A stretch of 64,000 nucleotides of DNA from Actinomadura luteofluorescens (GCF_013409365.1 NZ_JACCBA010000001.1:4526001-4590000), one strand, 5' to 3'; counted from the stretch's first letter, positions 1 through 8,962 are shown. Numbers and translations are program-made. The notes: generated from the sequence alone by a model not told the origin.

Positions 1-344
1 TCACCTGGCTCACCGCCGCGGGCGCCGCCGCAGGCCTGCTCGCCGCCGCGGCGGCGAACCGGCGCGGCCGCGAGGGCTGGGCGTTCGTCGGGACCGGCGC
101 CGCCATCGTGCTCGCCGTCGCGACCCTGTTCCTGTCGCTGTTCCCGGACGTCCTGCCGTCCACCCTCGGCACCGGCGGCCTGACCACCGCGAACGCCGCC
201 TCGTCCGGCTACACCCTGAAGATCATGACCTGGGTGGCGGCCGTGTTCACCCCGATCGTGATGATCTACCAGGGCTGGACGTACTGGGTCTTCCGCAAGC
301 GGATCGGCACCTCCCACATCCCCATGAAGAAGCCGGTCGCATGA
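1..344 (+). CDS. cydB: Cytochrome bd oxidase subunit II, C-terminal part (cut by window edge)
   Basis: The frame is open from the first bases and ends at 344. The visible 113 or so residues are hydrophobic, with transmembrane stretches and the typical subunit II ending (QGWTYWVFRKRIG followed by a short basic tail). CydB pairs with CydA in the membrane quinol oxidase that reduces oxygen to water. The stop overlaps the next start as ATGA, so it is translationally coupled to cydD, the usual cydABDC order. The start and most of the gene lie outside the window. The identification rests on the tail motif plus context. Confidence 0.88.
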   Translation, partial: TWLTAAGAAAGLLAAAAANRRGREGWAFVGTGAAIVLAVATLFLSLFPDVLPSTLGTGGLTTANAASSGYTLKIMTWVAAVFTPIVMIYQGWTYWVFRKRIGTSHIPMKKPVA

Positions 345-1996
345 AGCCCCTCGACCCCCGGCTGCTGCGCCACGCCCGCACGACGCGCCCGTTCCTCGCG
401 GCGTCCGTGCTGCTCGGCGCCGCCACCGCCGGGCTGATCATCGCGCAGGCGACCCTCCTCGCCGGGATGCTCACCCGCGCCTTCCTGCACGGCGCGTCGC
501 TCGGCGACCTGCGCACCCCGCTCCTGCTGCTCCTCGCCGTCGTCCTCGGCCGGACGCTCGTCGCGTGGCTCCAGGAGGTCGCCGCGCACCGCTCGTCCGC
601 CGCGGTGAAGTCGCAGCTGCGCGGCCGCCTGCTCGCCCGCGCCCTCGCCCTCGGGCCGCGCTGGCTGTCCGGCGAGCGCAGCGGCGAGCTCGCCACCCTC
701 GCCACCCGCGGGATCGACGCGTTCGACGACTACTTCTCCCGCTACCTGCCGCAACTCGTCCTCGCGGTGATCGTCCCGGTGGCGGTCGGCGCGCGGATCC
801 TGCTCGGCGACTGGCTCTCCGCCGTGACGATCGCGGCGACGCTGCCGCTCATCCCCGTCTTCGCGATCCTGGTCGGGCTCACCACCCGGCGCAGGATGGA
901 CCGGCAGTGGCGGACGCTCTCCCTGCTCTCCGCCCACTTCCTGGACGTCGTCGCCGGGCTCCCCACGCTGAAGATCTTCGGCCGGGCCCGCGCGCAGGCG
1001 GACCGCATCCGCGAGATCACCGGCCGGCACCGGCGCGCGACCATGTCCACCCTGCGGATCGCGTTCCTGTCCGCCCTCGTCCTCGAAGTGCTGTCCACCC
1101 TGTCCGTCGCCCTGGTCGCCGTGTCGATCGGGCTCCGGCTGGTGGAGGGCGGCCTCGGCCTGGAGACCGCGCTGCTCGTCCTGATCCTCGCGCCGGAGGC
1201 CTACCTCCCCCTACGCCAGGTCGGCGCGCAGTACCACGCGAGCGTCGAGGGCCTCACCGCCGCCGCGCGGATCTTCGAGGTCCTCGAAACGCCGCTGCCG
1301 CCCGCCGGGACGCGGCGGGACGTCCCCGACGCCGGCCGCGCGACGCTCCGCCTGGACGGGGTGACGGTCACCTACCCGGGCCGCGACGTCCCCGCCCTCG
1401 ACGGCTTCTCCCTGACAGTCCACCCGGGCGAGACGGTCGCCCTGGTCGGCCCGAGCGGCGCGGGCAAGTCGACCGTGCTGGCCGTGCTGCTCGGCTTCGT
1501 CCACCCGGACTCGGGCCGCGTCCTGGTCGACTGGGACGACCTCGCCGACCTCTCCCCGGACGCCTGGCGCGAGCGCATCGCCTGGGTCCCCCAGCGCCCG
1601 CACCTGTTCGCCGGCTCCGTCGCCGCGAACATCCGCCTCGGCCGCCCGGACGCGTCCGACGCCGAGGTCCGCGAGGCCGCCCGCGCCGCGAACGCCCTCG
1701 GGTTCGTCGACGCCCTCCCCTCAGGCTTCGACACGCCCCTGGGCGACCGCGGCGCGGGCCTGTCCGCGGGCCAGCGCCAGCGCATCGCCCTGGCCCGCGC
1801 CTTCCTCCGCGACGCCCCGCTCCTCCTCCTGGACGAGCCGACCTCCAACCTGGACACCGAGAGCGAGGCCGCCGTCCTCGACGCCGTCCACCGGCTGGCG
1901 GAGTCCCGCACCGTCATCCTCGTGGCCCACCGCCCGGCCCTGGCCGCGATGGCCGACCGCACCGTCCCCATCACCCCCGCCCTGGTGACGACATGA
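341..1996 (+). CDS. cydD: Thiol reductant ABC exporter subunit CydD
   Basis: 551 residues: an N-terminal six-helix ABC exporter membrane domain (about 1-310), then a nucleotide-binding domain with Walker A GPSGAGKST near residue 369, signature LSAGQRQRIALARAF near 473, Walker B LLLLDEPTSNLD near 495 and the switch His in VAHRP. In characterised bacteria CydDC is a heterodimer that exports cysteine or glutathione, or binds haem, and is needed to assemble cytochrome bd. The start overlaps the cydB stop. The signature has LSAGQ in place of LSGGQ, a mild variant also seen in other CydD proteins. CydD rather than CydC is assigned from gene order and the N-terminal region. Confidence 0.9.
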   Translation: MKPLDPRLLRHARTTRPFLAASVLLGAATAGLIIAQATLLAGMLTRAFLHGASLGDLRTPLLLLLAVVLGRTLVAWLQEVAAHRSSAAVKSQLRGRLLARALALGPRWLSGERSGELATLATRGIDAFDDYFSRYLPQLVLAVIVPVAVGARILLGDWLSAVTIAATLPLIPVFAILVGLTTRRRMDRQWRTLSLLSAHFLDVVAGLPTLKIFGRARAQADRIREITGRHRRATMSTLRIAFLSALVLEVLSTLSVALVAVSIGLRLVEGGLGLETALLVLILAPEAYLPLRQVGAQYHASVEGLTAAARIFEVLETPLPPAGTRRDVPDAGRATLRLDGVTVTYPGRDVPALDGFSLTVHPGETVALVGPSGAGKSTVLAVLLGFVHPDSGRVLVDWDDLADLSPDAWRERIAWVPQRPHLFAGSVAANIRLGRPDASDAEVREAARAANALGFVDALPSGFDTPLGDRGAGLSAGQRQRIALARAFLRDAPLLLLDEPTSNLDTESEAAVLDAVHRLAESRTVILVAHRPALAAMADRTVPITPALVTT

Positions 1997-2142
1997 CCCC
2001 CACCACCCGGCAGGCGCCCTCCACCGGCCGACCGGACGCATGCTCTCCTCGCCGCGCGGCATCGCCCCTGGCCCGCCGGACGGCCCCGCGCTCCGAGCAC
2101 CGAGCCGCACCGGCGGCCCCTGGAGGGACTGCCGGTGCGGAT

Positions 2143-2156
2143 GATTCACGTGAAAC
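2143..2156. promoter_or_regulatory. parS-like site in the cydD-cydC gap
   Basis: GATTCACGTGAAAC matches the actinobacterial parS consensus GTTTCACGTGAAAC at 13 of 14 positions. It lies in the 202-bp gap between cydD and cydC, about 41 kb from oriC on the side opposite the other parS sites. A near-perfect 14-mer is unlikely by chance in a window this size, but ParB binding is only inferred. Confidence 0.5.
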
Positions 2157-2198
2157 TTCGGCGTTCTCGCGGAGCGCCGCGGTGACGGGGGTGAAGGC

Positions 2199-3941
2199 AT
2201 GATCTGCCGGCTTCTCCGGTTCGCCCGCCCGGCGCGGGGACGGCTCGCGCTCGCGGTGCTGTTCGGGGTGCTGGCCCTCGGCAGCGGCGTCGGGCTGATG
2301 GCGACGTCGGCGTGGCTGATCTCCCGGGCGGCGCAGCATCCACCGGTGCTCATGCTGATGGTCGCGATCGTGGCGGTCCGGGCGTTCGGCCTCGGGCGGG
2401 GCGTGTTCCGCTACGTCGAGCGCCTCGTCGGGCACGACGCGACGTTCCGGATCCTCGCCGACCTGCGGGCCCGGGTGTACGAGCGGCTGGAGAGGCTCGC
2501 TCCCGCCGGGCTTCCCGCCTTCCGCGGCGGCGACCTCCTGAACCGCCTGGTCGCGGACGTCGACGCCGTCCAGGACCTGTTCCTGCGGGTGCTGCTGCCC
2601 TGCACCGTGGCGGCCGTCGTGGGCGGCGCGTCCGTCGGGCTCGCCTGGGCGCTGCTGCCTTCGGCGGGCGTCGTCCTCCTGCTGGCCCTGCTGCTCGCCG
2701 GGGTCTTCGCCCCCTGGCTGTCCGGCGTGGTCTCCCGCCGCGCCGAGCGCCGTACGACCGACCTGCGCGGCGAACTCACCTCCCACGTCGTCGACACCCT
2801 CCAGGGCGCACCGGAGCTCATCGCCTACGGCGCCGCTCCCGAGCAGCTCGCCAAGGCCGCGCAACTCGACCGCGACTTCACGCGTGCCACGGCCCGTTCC
2901 GCTACGACGACCGGCCTCGGCGCCGCCATCTCCGCCCTCGCCGGTGGCCTGGCCGTCTGGGGCAGCCTCGCCGTCGGAGTCCCGGCCGTCCGCTCGGGAG
3001 CGCTCGACGGCGTTATGCTCGCGGTCGTCGTCCTCCTCCCGCTGGCCGCGTTCGAGGTCGTCGCCGGGCTGCCCCTGGCCGCGCAGCACCTGGAGCGGGT
3101 GCGCCGTTCGGCCGCGCGCATCTTCGCCATCCTGGACAGTCCGCCCCCGGTGCGCGAGCCGGACACCCCCGCGCCCCTGCCTGAGACGCCCTACACGCTC
3201 TCGGTCGAGAACCTCCGAGCCCGTTGGACGCCCAGCGCGCCCTACGCCCTCGACGGCGTCTCCCTGGACCTGGCACCCGGCCGCCGTTGCGCGATCGTCG
3301 GCCCGAGCGGATCGGGCAAGACCACCCTGACCGCCGTGCTGCTCCGCTTCCTGGAGCCCGCCGGCGGCCGGACGTCCCTCAACGGCGTGGACCTTCGCGC
3401 CCTCTCCGGCGACGACGTCCGCCGGTTCGTCGGCCTCTGCGCCCAGGACGCGCACCTCTTCGACTCGACGATCGGCGAGAACATCCGCCTGGCCCGTCCG
3501 TCCGCCACCGGCGAGGAGATCCGCGACGCGCTGCGCCGCGCCCGGCTCCTCGACTGGGTCGAGTCCCTCCCGGACGGCCTCGCCACCCGCGTCGGCGAGC
3601 ACGGCGCCCGGGTCTCCGGCGGCCAGCGCCAGCGCATCGCCCTGGCCCGCGCCCTCCTCGCCGACTTCCCGATCCTGCTCCTCGACGAGCCCGCCGAGCA
3701 CCTCGACATCGCGATCGCCGACGAGCTGACCGCCGACCTCCTCACCGCCACCGAGGGCCGGACGACCCTCCTGGTCACCCACCGCCTCGCCGGCCTGGAC
3801 GCCGTCGACGAGATCATCGTCCTGGACGAGGGCCGCGTCGCCGACCGGGGCACCCACACCGACCTCGTGAGCCGCCCCGGCCCCTACCGCGCACTCTGGC
3901 AACGCGAGCAGGCCACCGCACCGGCTCCGCAGCTCACGTAG
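2199..3941 (+). CDS. cydC: Thiol reductant ABC exporter subunit CydC
   Basis: 580 residues. The membrane domain spans about 1-310, followed by an ATPase domain with Walker A GPSGSGKTT near residue 367, signature VSGGQRQRIALARAL near 473, Walker B ILLLDEPAEHLD near 491 and the H-loop in LVTHRL. It is the partner of CydD in the inner-membrane exporter that supports bd oxidase assembly. The 202-bp gap after cydD is unusual for this pair, which often overlaps or is fused, and it holds a parS-like site. Start: the ATG at 2199 follows the purine-rich GGGGGTGAAGGC. Confidence 0.9.
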   Translation: MICRLLRFARPARGRLALAVLFGVLALGSGVGLMATSAWLISRAAQHPPVLMLMVAIVAVRAFGLGRGVFRYVERLVGHDATFRILADLRARVYERLERLAPAGLPAFRGGDLLNRLVADVDAVQDLFLRVLLPCTVAAVVGGASVGLAWALLPSAGVVLLLALLLAGVFAPWLSGVVSRRAERRTTDLRGELTSHVVDTLQGAPELIAYGAAPEQLAKAAQLDRDFTRATARSATTTGLGAAISALAGGLAVWGSLAVGVPAVRSGALDGVMLAVVVLLPLAAFEVVAGLPLAAQHLERVRRSAARIFAILDSPPPVREPDTPAPLPETPYTLSVENLRARWTPSAPYALDGVSLDLAPGRRCAIVGPSGSGKTTLTAVLLRFLEPAGGRTSLNGVDLRALSGDDVRRFVGLCAQDAHLFDSTIGENIRLARPSATGEEIRDALRRARLLDWVESLPDGLATRVGEHGARVSGGQRQRIALARALLADFPILLLDEPAEHLDIAIADELTADLLTATEGRTTLLVTHRLAGLDAVDEIIVLDEGRVADRGTHTDLVSRPGPYRALWQREQATAPAPQLT

Positions 3942-4043
3942 ACCGACCGCCTACCTGTTTTCTGAGGTATTCGGGGAACACATCCCGGTCTGTCGGCATC
4001 ACACGGAGTACAGGATCCGTTCGATGGAACGGGGGTTCCACAG

Positions 4044-4172
4044 ATGCGCATCACCCTCCGAATCGCGATGGTGTTCCTCGCCGTGGCCACCACGATCGGC
4101 GCCCTGGACGCCGCCCGAGCCGACACCTCCGCCGCCCCCTTCTGGCCGCGTCCCGCCAGCTCGCAGCCGTGA
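4044..4172 (+). CDS. Possible 42-residue secreted peptide
   Basis: A short ORF beginning MRITLRIAMVFLAVATTIGA reads as a basic N-terminus plus hydrophobic core and an ARA-DT cleavage-like site. That would leave a mature tail of only about 17 residues (TSAAPFWPRPASSQP type). It sits 100 bp after cydC on the same strand. No family is recognised, and the ribosome-binding site is weak (GGGGG 8-12 bases upstream). It could be a real small exported peptide or a chance ORF. Confidence 0.3.
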   Translation: MRITLRIAMVFLAVATTIGALDAARADTSAAPFWPRPASSQP

Positions 4173-4228
4173 GCTGAAGCGGTCAGCCGCTTCAGTGCGC
4201 CTTCACCGCACTCCCGGGCGAGCGCCGC

Positions 4229-5590
4229 TCACGCCTGGGTGGTGGGCCCGTCCGGTACGGGCTCCGCGTGCGCGTACCGGGCCGCGGCGGCGAGGAGCAG
4301 GCGCTCGGCGCCCGGCCGGGCCACCAGTTGCAGGCCGGCGGGCAGCCCGTCGACGAGACCGGCGGGCAGGCTGACGGCGGGAAGCCCGAGCACGCTCCAG
4401 GGGCTCGTGTACGCCAGGAGCGCCGCGCGGACGTCGACGGGAGTCCCGTCCAGCACCAGGGTTCGAGCGCCCAGAGGCGGTGCGACGACCGGAACGGTGG
4501 GCATCGCGAGGATCTCGACGCGTCCGAAGAGGGCCGTCACCGCCCGGCGGACCCGTTCCCGCAGCTCGCGGGCGGTCGCAGCGTCCTTCTCGGTGATCCG
4601 CCCGGCCGCGCGCAGGCGCGCCAGCACCTCCGCGTCGTAGAGTTCCGGCGCGGCGGCCATCCGTCCCGCGTGGAGCCGGTGGACCTCGCCGCTCTGGATC
4701 GCGGTGTAGGCCCAGCGCAACCGCGCGACGTCCGGGACGGCGACGTCCCGCACGGGCAGCGGCCCCAGCACGGCGCGGGCCGCGGCGGCCACCCGCGGGT
4801 CGCCGGGGTGGAGTGCGTCCGGCGCAACCCAGCCGACGCGGACGCCGGAGACGTCCGCGTCCGGAGCGCCCCCTCCGGTCAGAGCGTTCCACAGCAGCAG
4901 GCAGTCGCCGGCGGTCCGCGCCATCGGGCCCACCGTGTCCAGGGAGGACGACACCGGGAAGACCCCGCCGGTCGGCACGGCGCCGAGCGTGGGCTTGAGC
5001 CCGACGATCCCGCAGCAGGCGGCGGGGATGCGCACCGAGCCGCCGGTGTCGGTGCCCACCGCGAGCGGCACGATCCCGGCGGCCACCGCCGCCGCGGACC
5101 CGCTGCTGGATCCCCCGGCGAGACGCCCGTCCCCGTAGGGGTTGCGGGTCGCCCCGCTCAGCGAGCGGTCACCGGTCGGCCCGAAGGCGAACTCGTGGGT
5201 CGCGGTCTTCCCGACGATGACGGCTCCGGCCGCGCGCAACCGGCGCACGCACTCGGCGTCGTGCTCGGGCACCCGGTCCGCGTAGTGGCGGGACCCCATG
5301 GTGGTGCGCAGCCCCGCGGTGTCGACGACGTCCTTGACCGCGACGGGAATGCCATGGAGGGGGCCTCGGTCCCGACCCGCGGCCAGTTCCCGTCCGGCGC
5401 GCTCCGCCGCCTCGCGCGCCCCGGCCCCGTCGAGGGTGACGAACGCGTTGAGCCCATGGAGCCTGGACGCCTCCGCCAGCGCCCGCTCCACGAGTTCGCC
5501 CGGGGACGACCGCCCGGCCCGGAGGTCGCCGGCCAGTCCCGCGACCGTCCGCCTGGCGAACCAGCCCGCCTCCGGTGGCAGGCCGATCAC
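4229..5590 (-). CDS. Amidase-signature family hydrolase
   Basis: About 453 residues with the amidase signature: Lys in PVAVKD (catalytic Lys), the Ser/Gly-rich [14 protein letters not shown] and [16 protein letters not shown] supplying the Ser-cisSer-Lys triad, then GLKPT. These enzymes hydrolyse C-N bonds of amides, ureas or allophanate; the substrate cannot be read from sequence. The frame is open to a TTG at 5641, but that codon sits inside a LacI-type operator. GTG at 5590, preceded by GGGGTGG, is the more credible start. It is divergent from a LacI-family gene with three operator-like sites between them, so it is probably the regulator's target. Confidence 0.85.
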   Translation of the reverse strand: MIGLPPEAGWFARRTVAGLAGDLRAGRSSPGELVERALAEASRLHGLNAFVTLDGAGAREAAERAGRELAAGRDRGPLHGIPVAVKDVVDTAGLRTTMGSRHYADRVPEHDAECVRRLRAAGAVIVGKTATHEFAFGPTGDRSLSGATRNPYGDGRLAGGSSSGSAAAVAAGIVPLAVGTDTGGSVRIPAACCGIVGLKPTLGAVPTGGVFPVSSSLDTVGPMARTAGDCLLLWNALTGGGAPDADVSGVRVGWVAPDALHPGDPRVAAAARAVLGPLPVRDVAVPDVARLRWAYTAIQSGEVHRLHAGRMAAAPELYDAEVLARLRAAGRITEKDAATARELRERVRRAVTALFGRVEILAMPTVPVVAPPLGARTLVLDGTPVDVRAALLAYTSPWSVLGLPAVSLPAGLVDGLPAGLQLVARPGAERLLLAAAARYAHAEPVPDGPTTQA

Positions 5591-5636
5591 GCCGACCACC
5601 CCGCATCGACCCGTCGTGTCACGGCTTCGCCTCTTT

Positions 5637-5693
5637 CCCAAACGATTGGGGTGGATCTTCCGTCAACCCAAACGATTGGGTCAAACGTTTGGG
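5637..5693. promoter_or_regulatory. Three LacI-type operators between the amidase and lacI-family genes
   Basis: Two identical CCCAAACGATTGGG copies (5637-5650 and 5667-5680, 30 bp apart, about three helical turns) are followed by CAAACGTTTG at 5682-5691. The central CG dyad and AAACG/CGTTT half-sites fit LacI/GalR-family operators. The sites lie between divergent genes and would let one repressor control both directions. Confidence 0.75.
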
Positions 5694-5754
5694 TTGTATA
5701 AAAGACACCGGACGGTGGCCCTGTCAAGGGCACGGCGGCAGGAAGGCGGACGCA

Positions 5755-6792
5755 GTGGCCCGCAACGACCGGCAGCGGCCCGCGACGCTGCGCACCATCG
5801 CGGAGGCGGCGGGCGTCGACGTCTCCACGGTCTCCCGGGTGCTCAACGGCTCTCCCGACGACGCCCAGCGCGCCGCGTCCCGCGAGACCGCCGACGAGAT
5901 CCGGCGCTGGGCCGCCCGGCTGGACTACCGCCCCAACCCGCACGCCACCAGCCTGCGCACGCAGCGCAGCAACCTCGTCGGCGTCCTCGTCCCCCGGCTG
6001 TCCGACCTGGTGCTCGCCACGATCTACGAGGGCATCGAGGACGCCGCCGCCCGGCACGGCCTCACCACCTTCGTCATGAACAGCCACGACCGGCCCGAGC
6101 AGCAGCGGGCGCGCACCGAACTGGCGCTGTCCCGGCACGTCGACGGCCTGGTCTTCGGCGACGCGCACGCCGGCGCCGCCTTCCTCGACGAGATCGCCGC
6201 GCGGCGCGTCCCGTTCGTCCTGGTCAGCCGGCACGCCGGCGGGCACCCGTCCGTCACCTGCGACGACCGTCTCGGCGGACGCCTGGTCGCCGACCACCTG
6301 CTCGCCCTCGGCCACCGGCGCGTGGGCGTCATCGCGGGCGAACCCTTCGCCAGCACCGGCGCCGACCGCACCGCCGGCTTCGTCGACCGGTACCGGGAGG
6401 CGGGCTTCCCCGTCCCTGGATCCCACGTCGTCCACTCCGGGTTCGACGCCGCCGGTGGCCGGGCCGCCGCCGAGCGCCTCCTGCGCCACGACCCCCAGCC
6501 CACGGCCATCTTCGCCGTCAACGACTTCGCGGCCATCGGCGCGCTCGGCGTCCTGCGCGACCAGGGCCTGCGCCCCGGCGAGGACGTCGCCGTCGCGGGC
6601 TACAACGACACCCCCCTGGCGGCGGAACTGCCCATCCCCCTCACCAGCGTCCGCTCGCCCATGCACGAGATGGGGGCGCGCGCCCTCGACCTGCTCGTCG
6701 ACCTGCTCGCCGGAGGGACGCCTGCGTCCGCGCGCCTCACTCCGGGCCTCGTCGTCCGCGCGTCCACCGACCCCGCGCAGAACGCCGCGTGA
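5755..6792 (+). CDS. LacI/GalR-family transcriptional regulator
   Basis: 345 residues from the GTG at 5755, which has GGAAGG upstream. The longer ORF to 5575 would run through the operators. The N-terminus is a LacI helix-turn-helix (TLRTIAEAAGVDVSTVSRVL) with hinge, followed by a periplasmic-binding-protein-like sensor domain (DRLGGRLVADHLLALGHRRV, then IFAVNDFAAIGAL). It probably represses itself and the divergent amidase through the CCCAAACG sites. The effector is unknown. Confidence 0.92.
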   Translation: MARNDRQRPATLRTIAEAAGVDVSTVSRVLNGSPDDAQRAASRETADEIRRWAARLDYRPNPHATSLRTQRSNLVGVLVPRLSDLVLATIYEGIEDAAARHGLTTFVMNSHDRPEQQRARTELALSRHVDGLVFGDAHAGAAFLDEIAARRVPFVLVSRHAGGHPSVTCDDRLGGRLVADHLLALGHRRVGVIAGEPFASTGADRTAGFVDRYREAGFPVPGSHVVHSGFDAAGGRAAAERLLRHDPQPTAIFAVNDFAAIGALGVLRDQGLRPGEDVAVAGYNDTPLAAELPIPLTSVRSPMHEMGARALDLLVDLLAGGTPASARLTPGLVVRASTDPAQNAA

Positions 6793-6796
6793 CGAC

Positions 6797-6944
6797 GTGA
6801 TCCCGCTGGCCGACTTCACCCGGCTCTTCGACCCGTTCATGAAACTCGTCGACCAGGGAGACCGTCCGGCCATCGTCCTGCAGAGCCGTTACCGAAGACC
6901 CCGCCTACCTCGCGGCCCGCGGCATCGAGAACCTCAGCCGCTGA
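6797..6944 (+). pseudogene. Short decayed coding remnant after the lacI-family gene
   Basis: From the GTG at 6797 the frame reads VIPLADFTRLFDPFMKLVD in protein-like fashion, then loses coding character. A second frame resumes with TEDPAYLAARGIENLSR and stops at 6944. The two pieces look like the end of one broken gene with a large internal loss. The parent family is not recognised. It abuts the convergent tetR-family gene. Confidence 0.35.
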
Positions 6945-7536
6945 AACCGGCGCGCCCCCGGACCAGCGGCAGGAAGACCTCTTCCACGATCTCGACGAGG
7001 ACGCCGTCCGGCACGGCCGGGACGCCCCGCGTCATGTACTCGTTGCGCAGCAGCGCCACCGGCACGGACGCGACCCTCGGATGCAGCGCCTCGGCCGCGG
7101 CGTCACCGCGGGCCACCGCGCGTCCGAGCACCGTCAGCCACGCCGCCTCATAAGCGCCGCCCCCGCCGTCCCGCAACTCGGCGAGCACCTCAGGCGCGCT
7201 CCCGGCCGCCGCGATCAAACCTCGAAGGATCTCCCCGTACGGCGACGACCAGGTGCTGTTCGCGCGGCGCAGCAGGTCCAGAGCGTCGTCCCGCAGCGAA
7301 CCGGTGTCCGGGACCGTGATCTCCGCGTCGGCCAGCCGGCGGTACGCGGCGACGCCGAGCGCGACGCGATTCGGCCACCGCCGGTAGATCGCGTTCTTGT
7401 TCGTGCCGGCCCGCCGCGCCACCTCGTCCATGGTCAGGCCGCCGGCACCGGACTCCCGCAGCACCTCGGCCGCCGCCCGAAGGATCGCCTCCTCAAGCGC
7501 GGCCCCCCGCCGCCGCGACCCACCGCCCTCAGCCAT
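6934..7536 (-). CDS. TetR/AcrR-family transcriptional regulator
   Basis: 200 residues. The N-terminal TetR HTH is clear (LTMDEVARRAGTNKNAIYRR), followed by a helical ligand-binding domain with an LRDDALDLLRRANSTW stretch resembling the TetR_C_16-type group. It is divergent from the TIM-barrel gene at 7651. Two copies of a GGTACG-N3-CGTAC dyad lie in the gap, so autoregulation plus control of the neighbour is likely. The ATG at 7536 is followed by a short basic leader before the HTH, as is normal for the family. Confidence 0.9.
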   Translation of the reverse strand: MAEGGGSRRRGAALEEAILRAAAEVLRESGAGGLTMDEVARRAGTNKNAIYRRWPNRVALGVAAYRRLADAEITVPDTGSLRDDALDLLRRANSTWSSPYGEILRGLIAAAGSAPEVLAELRDGGGGAYEAAWLTVLGRAVARGDAAAEALHPRVASVPVALLRNEYMTRGVPAVPDGVLVEIVEEVFLPLVRGRAGFSG

Positions 7537-7557
7537 GCCGCCCCTCCACCGCTCTAG

Positions 7558-7626
7558 GGTACGAAGCGTACTCCGATGTGCTCCATCCAGCGCCGAAGGC
7601 GATCACCATAGGGTACGTTGCGTACC
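7558..7626. promoter_or_regulatory. Paired TetR operators
   Basis: GGTACGAAGCGTACT at 7558-7572 and GGTACGTTGCGTACC at 7612-7626 are two copies of the dyad GGTACG-N3-CGTACC, the second perfect, with starts 54 bp apart. They flank the promoter region between the divergent tetR-family gene and the TIM-barrel gene. This is the expected layout for a TetR repressor controlling both directions. Confidence 0.8.
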
Positions 7627-7650
7627 GTAACTTCGACGCGAAGGAACGAC

Positions 7651-8679
7651 ATGCGCGCCCTCGGCATCAACTTCGACACGGGCTTCACCAGCGCGGGGAC
7701 CACCACCCGCGAGCCCTTCGACCCGGCCACCGTCCGCCGCGAGATGGCCGTCATCCGCGACGACCTGCGCTGCGACGCCGTCCGGATCACCGGCGGCGAC
7801 CGCGACCGCCTGGAGACGGCCGCCCGCCTCGCCGCCGACGCGGGACTCGAAGTCTGGTACTGCCCGTTCACCAACGGCCTCGGCCAGGACGAACTGCTCG
7901 ACTTCCTGACCGACAGCGCCGCCCGCGCGGAGAGGCTGCGCCGCACCGGCGCCGAGGTGGTCTTCCTCACCGGCTCGGAGATCTCCATCTGCACGGCCGG
8001 CTTCCTCCCCGGCGACACCCTCCAGGAGAGAGCCGCCGTCCTCTCCGACCCACAGCGGCTCCGCGCCGCGCTGGCCACCCTGCCCACCGCGATCAACGCC
8101 TTCCTCGGCAAGGCCGTCGCGGCCGTGCGCGCCGAGTTCGGCGGCCGCGTCGGCTACGCCTCGCTGCCGTTCGAGGGCGTCGACTGGACACCGTTCGACC
8201 TGGTCGCCACCGACGCCGGCTACCGCGACGCGCAGAACGCCGACCAGCTCCCGGCCGGGCTGCGGGCCCTGACCGCCCACGGCAGGCCCGCGGCCGTCAC
8301 CGAGTTCGGCTGCGCCCCCTACCGCGGCGCCGCCGCCATCGCGAGCCGGGGCGACGAGGTCATCGAATGGAACGACCGCGCCCGTCCCGCCCGCTTCACC
8401 CGCCCGGTCGTCCGAGACGAGCAGGAGCAGGCCGACTACCTGCGCGAACTCCTCGGCGTCTTCGAGGGCTCGGGGATCGACGCGGCCTTCGTCTACACCT
8501 TCGCCCGCTACGACCTGCCGCACGCCGACACCGACGCCCTCGACTTCGACAAGGCGTCCTTCGGCATCGTCAAGGTCCTCCCAGGCAAGGGCACCACCTA
8601 CCCGGACATGCCCTGGGAACCCAAGGCCGCCTTCCACACCCTTGCCGAATACGGCCGCAGCCGCTCGCGACAGGCTTAG
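7651..8679 (+). CDS. TIM-barrel glycosidase-like protein under TetR control
   Basis: 342 residues beginning MRALGINFDTG, with AAGGA nine bases upstream of the ATG; an upstream in-frame start at 7618 would lie in the operator. Alternating beta strands and helices (VRITGG, GLEVWYCPF, VVFLTGSEIS, PAAVTEFGC, AAFVYTFARYD) fit a TIM barrel of glycoside-hydrolase type. The acidic residues in GSEIS and TEFG sit where retaining glycosidases carry catalytic Glu. Relatives are often labelled 'abortive infection protein', a name I would not rely on. No signal peptide, so cytoplasmic. Function is unknown. Confidence 0.72.
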   Translation: MRALGINFDTGFTSAGTTTREPFDPATVRREMAVIRDDLRCDAVRITGGDRDRLETAARLAADAGLEVWYCPFTNGLGQDELLDFLTDSAARAERLRRTGAEVVFLTGSEISICTAGFLPGDTLQERAAVLSDPQRLRAALATLPTAINAFLGKAVAAVRAEFGGRVGYASLPFEGVDWTPFDLVATDAGYRDAQNADQLPAGLRALTAHGRPAAVTEFGCAPYRGAAAIASRGDEVIEWNDRARPARFTRPVVRDEQEQADYLRELLGVFEGSGIDAAFVYTFARYDLPHADTDALDFDKASFGIVKVLPGKGTTYPDMPWEPKAAFHTLAEYGRSRSRQA

Positions 8680-8692
8680 CACCTCCCGTGCA

Positions 8693-8962
8693 TCATTCCC
8701 CTTGCCGCTGCGCCGCGATGGCGACTACCTCGGCATGCGCCTTCTGGTGCATCCACTCCAGCTTGGTGACCATTCCCCGCCGCTGGTTGACCGAAAGGAA
8801 CCTACGCGTCGTGTACTGGTCGATCTGACGCATCGCGCGCTTGCGCACACCGTCCAGGCGCCGCTGGACGTCCGCCAGCCAGGCCTCGGACACCGCCTCG
8901 TCCGACCCGGCGAACGCCTCCAGCACCTCCCGGTACTCCCGCTTGGCCTCGCTCAGATTCAT
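8693..8962 (-). CDS. Small helical hypothetical protein
   Basis: 89 residues from MNLSEAKREYREVLEAF, entirely predicted helical and charged, with no recognised domain. It is convergent with the TIM-barrel gene and ends 14 bp from it. The upstream in-frame ATG at 8992 adds ten residues (MAACLRWAGR) that look non-native. Confidence 0.55.
   Translation of the reverse strand: MNLSEAKREYREVLEAFAGSDEAVSEAWLADVQRRLDGVRKRAMRQIDQYTTRRFLSVNQRRGMVTKLEWMHQKAHAEVVAIAAQRQGE

Noticed and set aside
565..2202. 545-residue Pro/Arg-rich plus-strand ORF over cydD
   Set aside because: Out-of-frame shadow; the real cydD frame has all ABC motifs.
1971..3902. 643-residue minus-strand ORF over cydC
   Set aside because: Antisense shadow of cydC with Gly/Glu/Asp bias.
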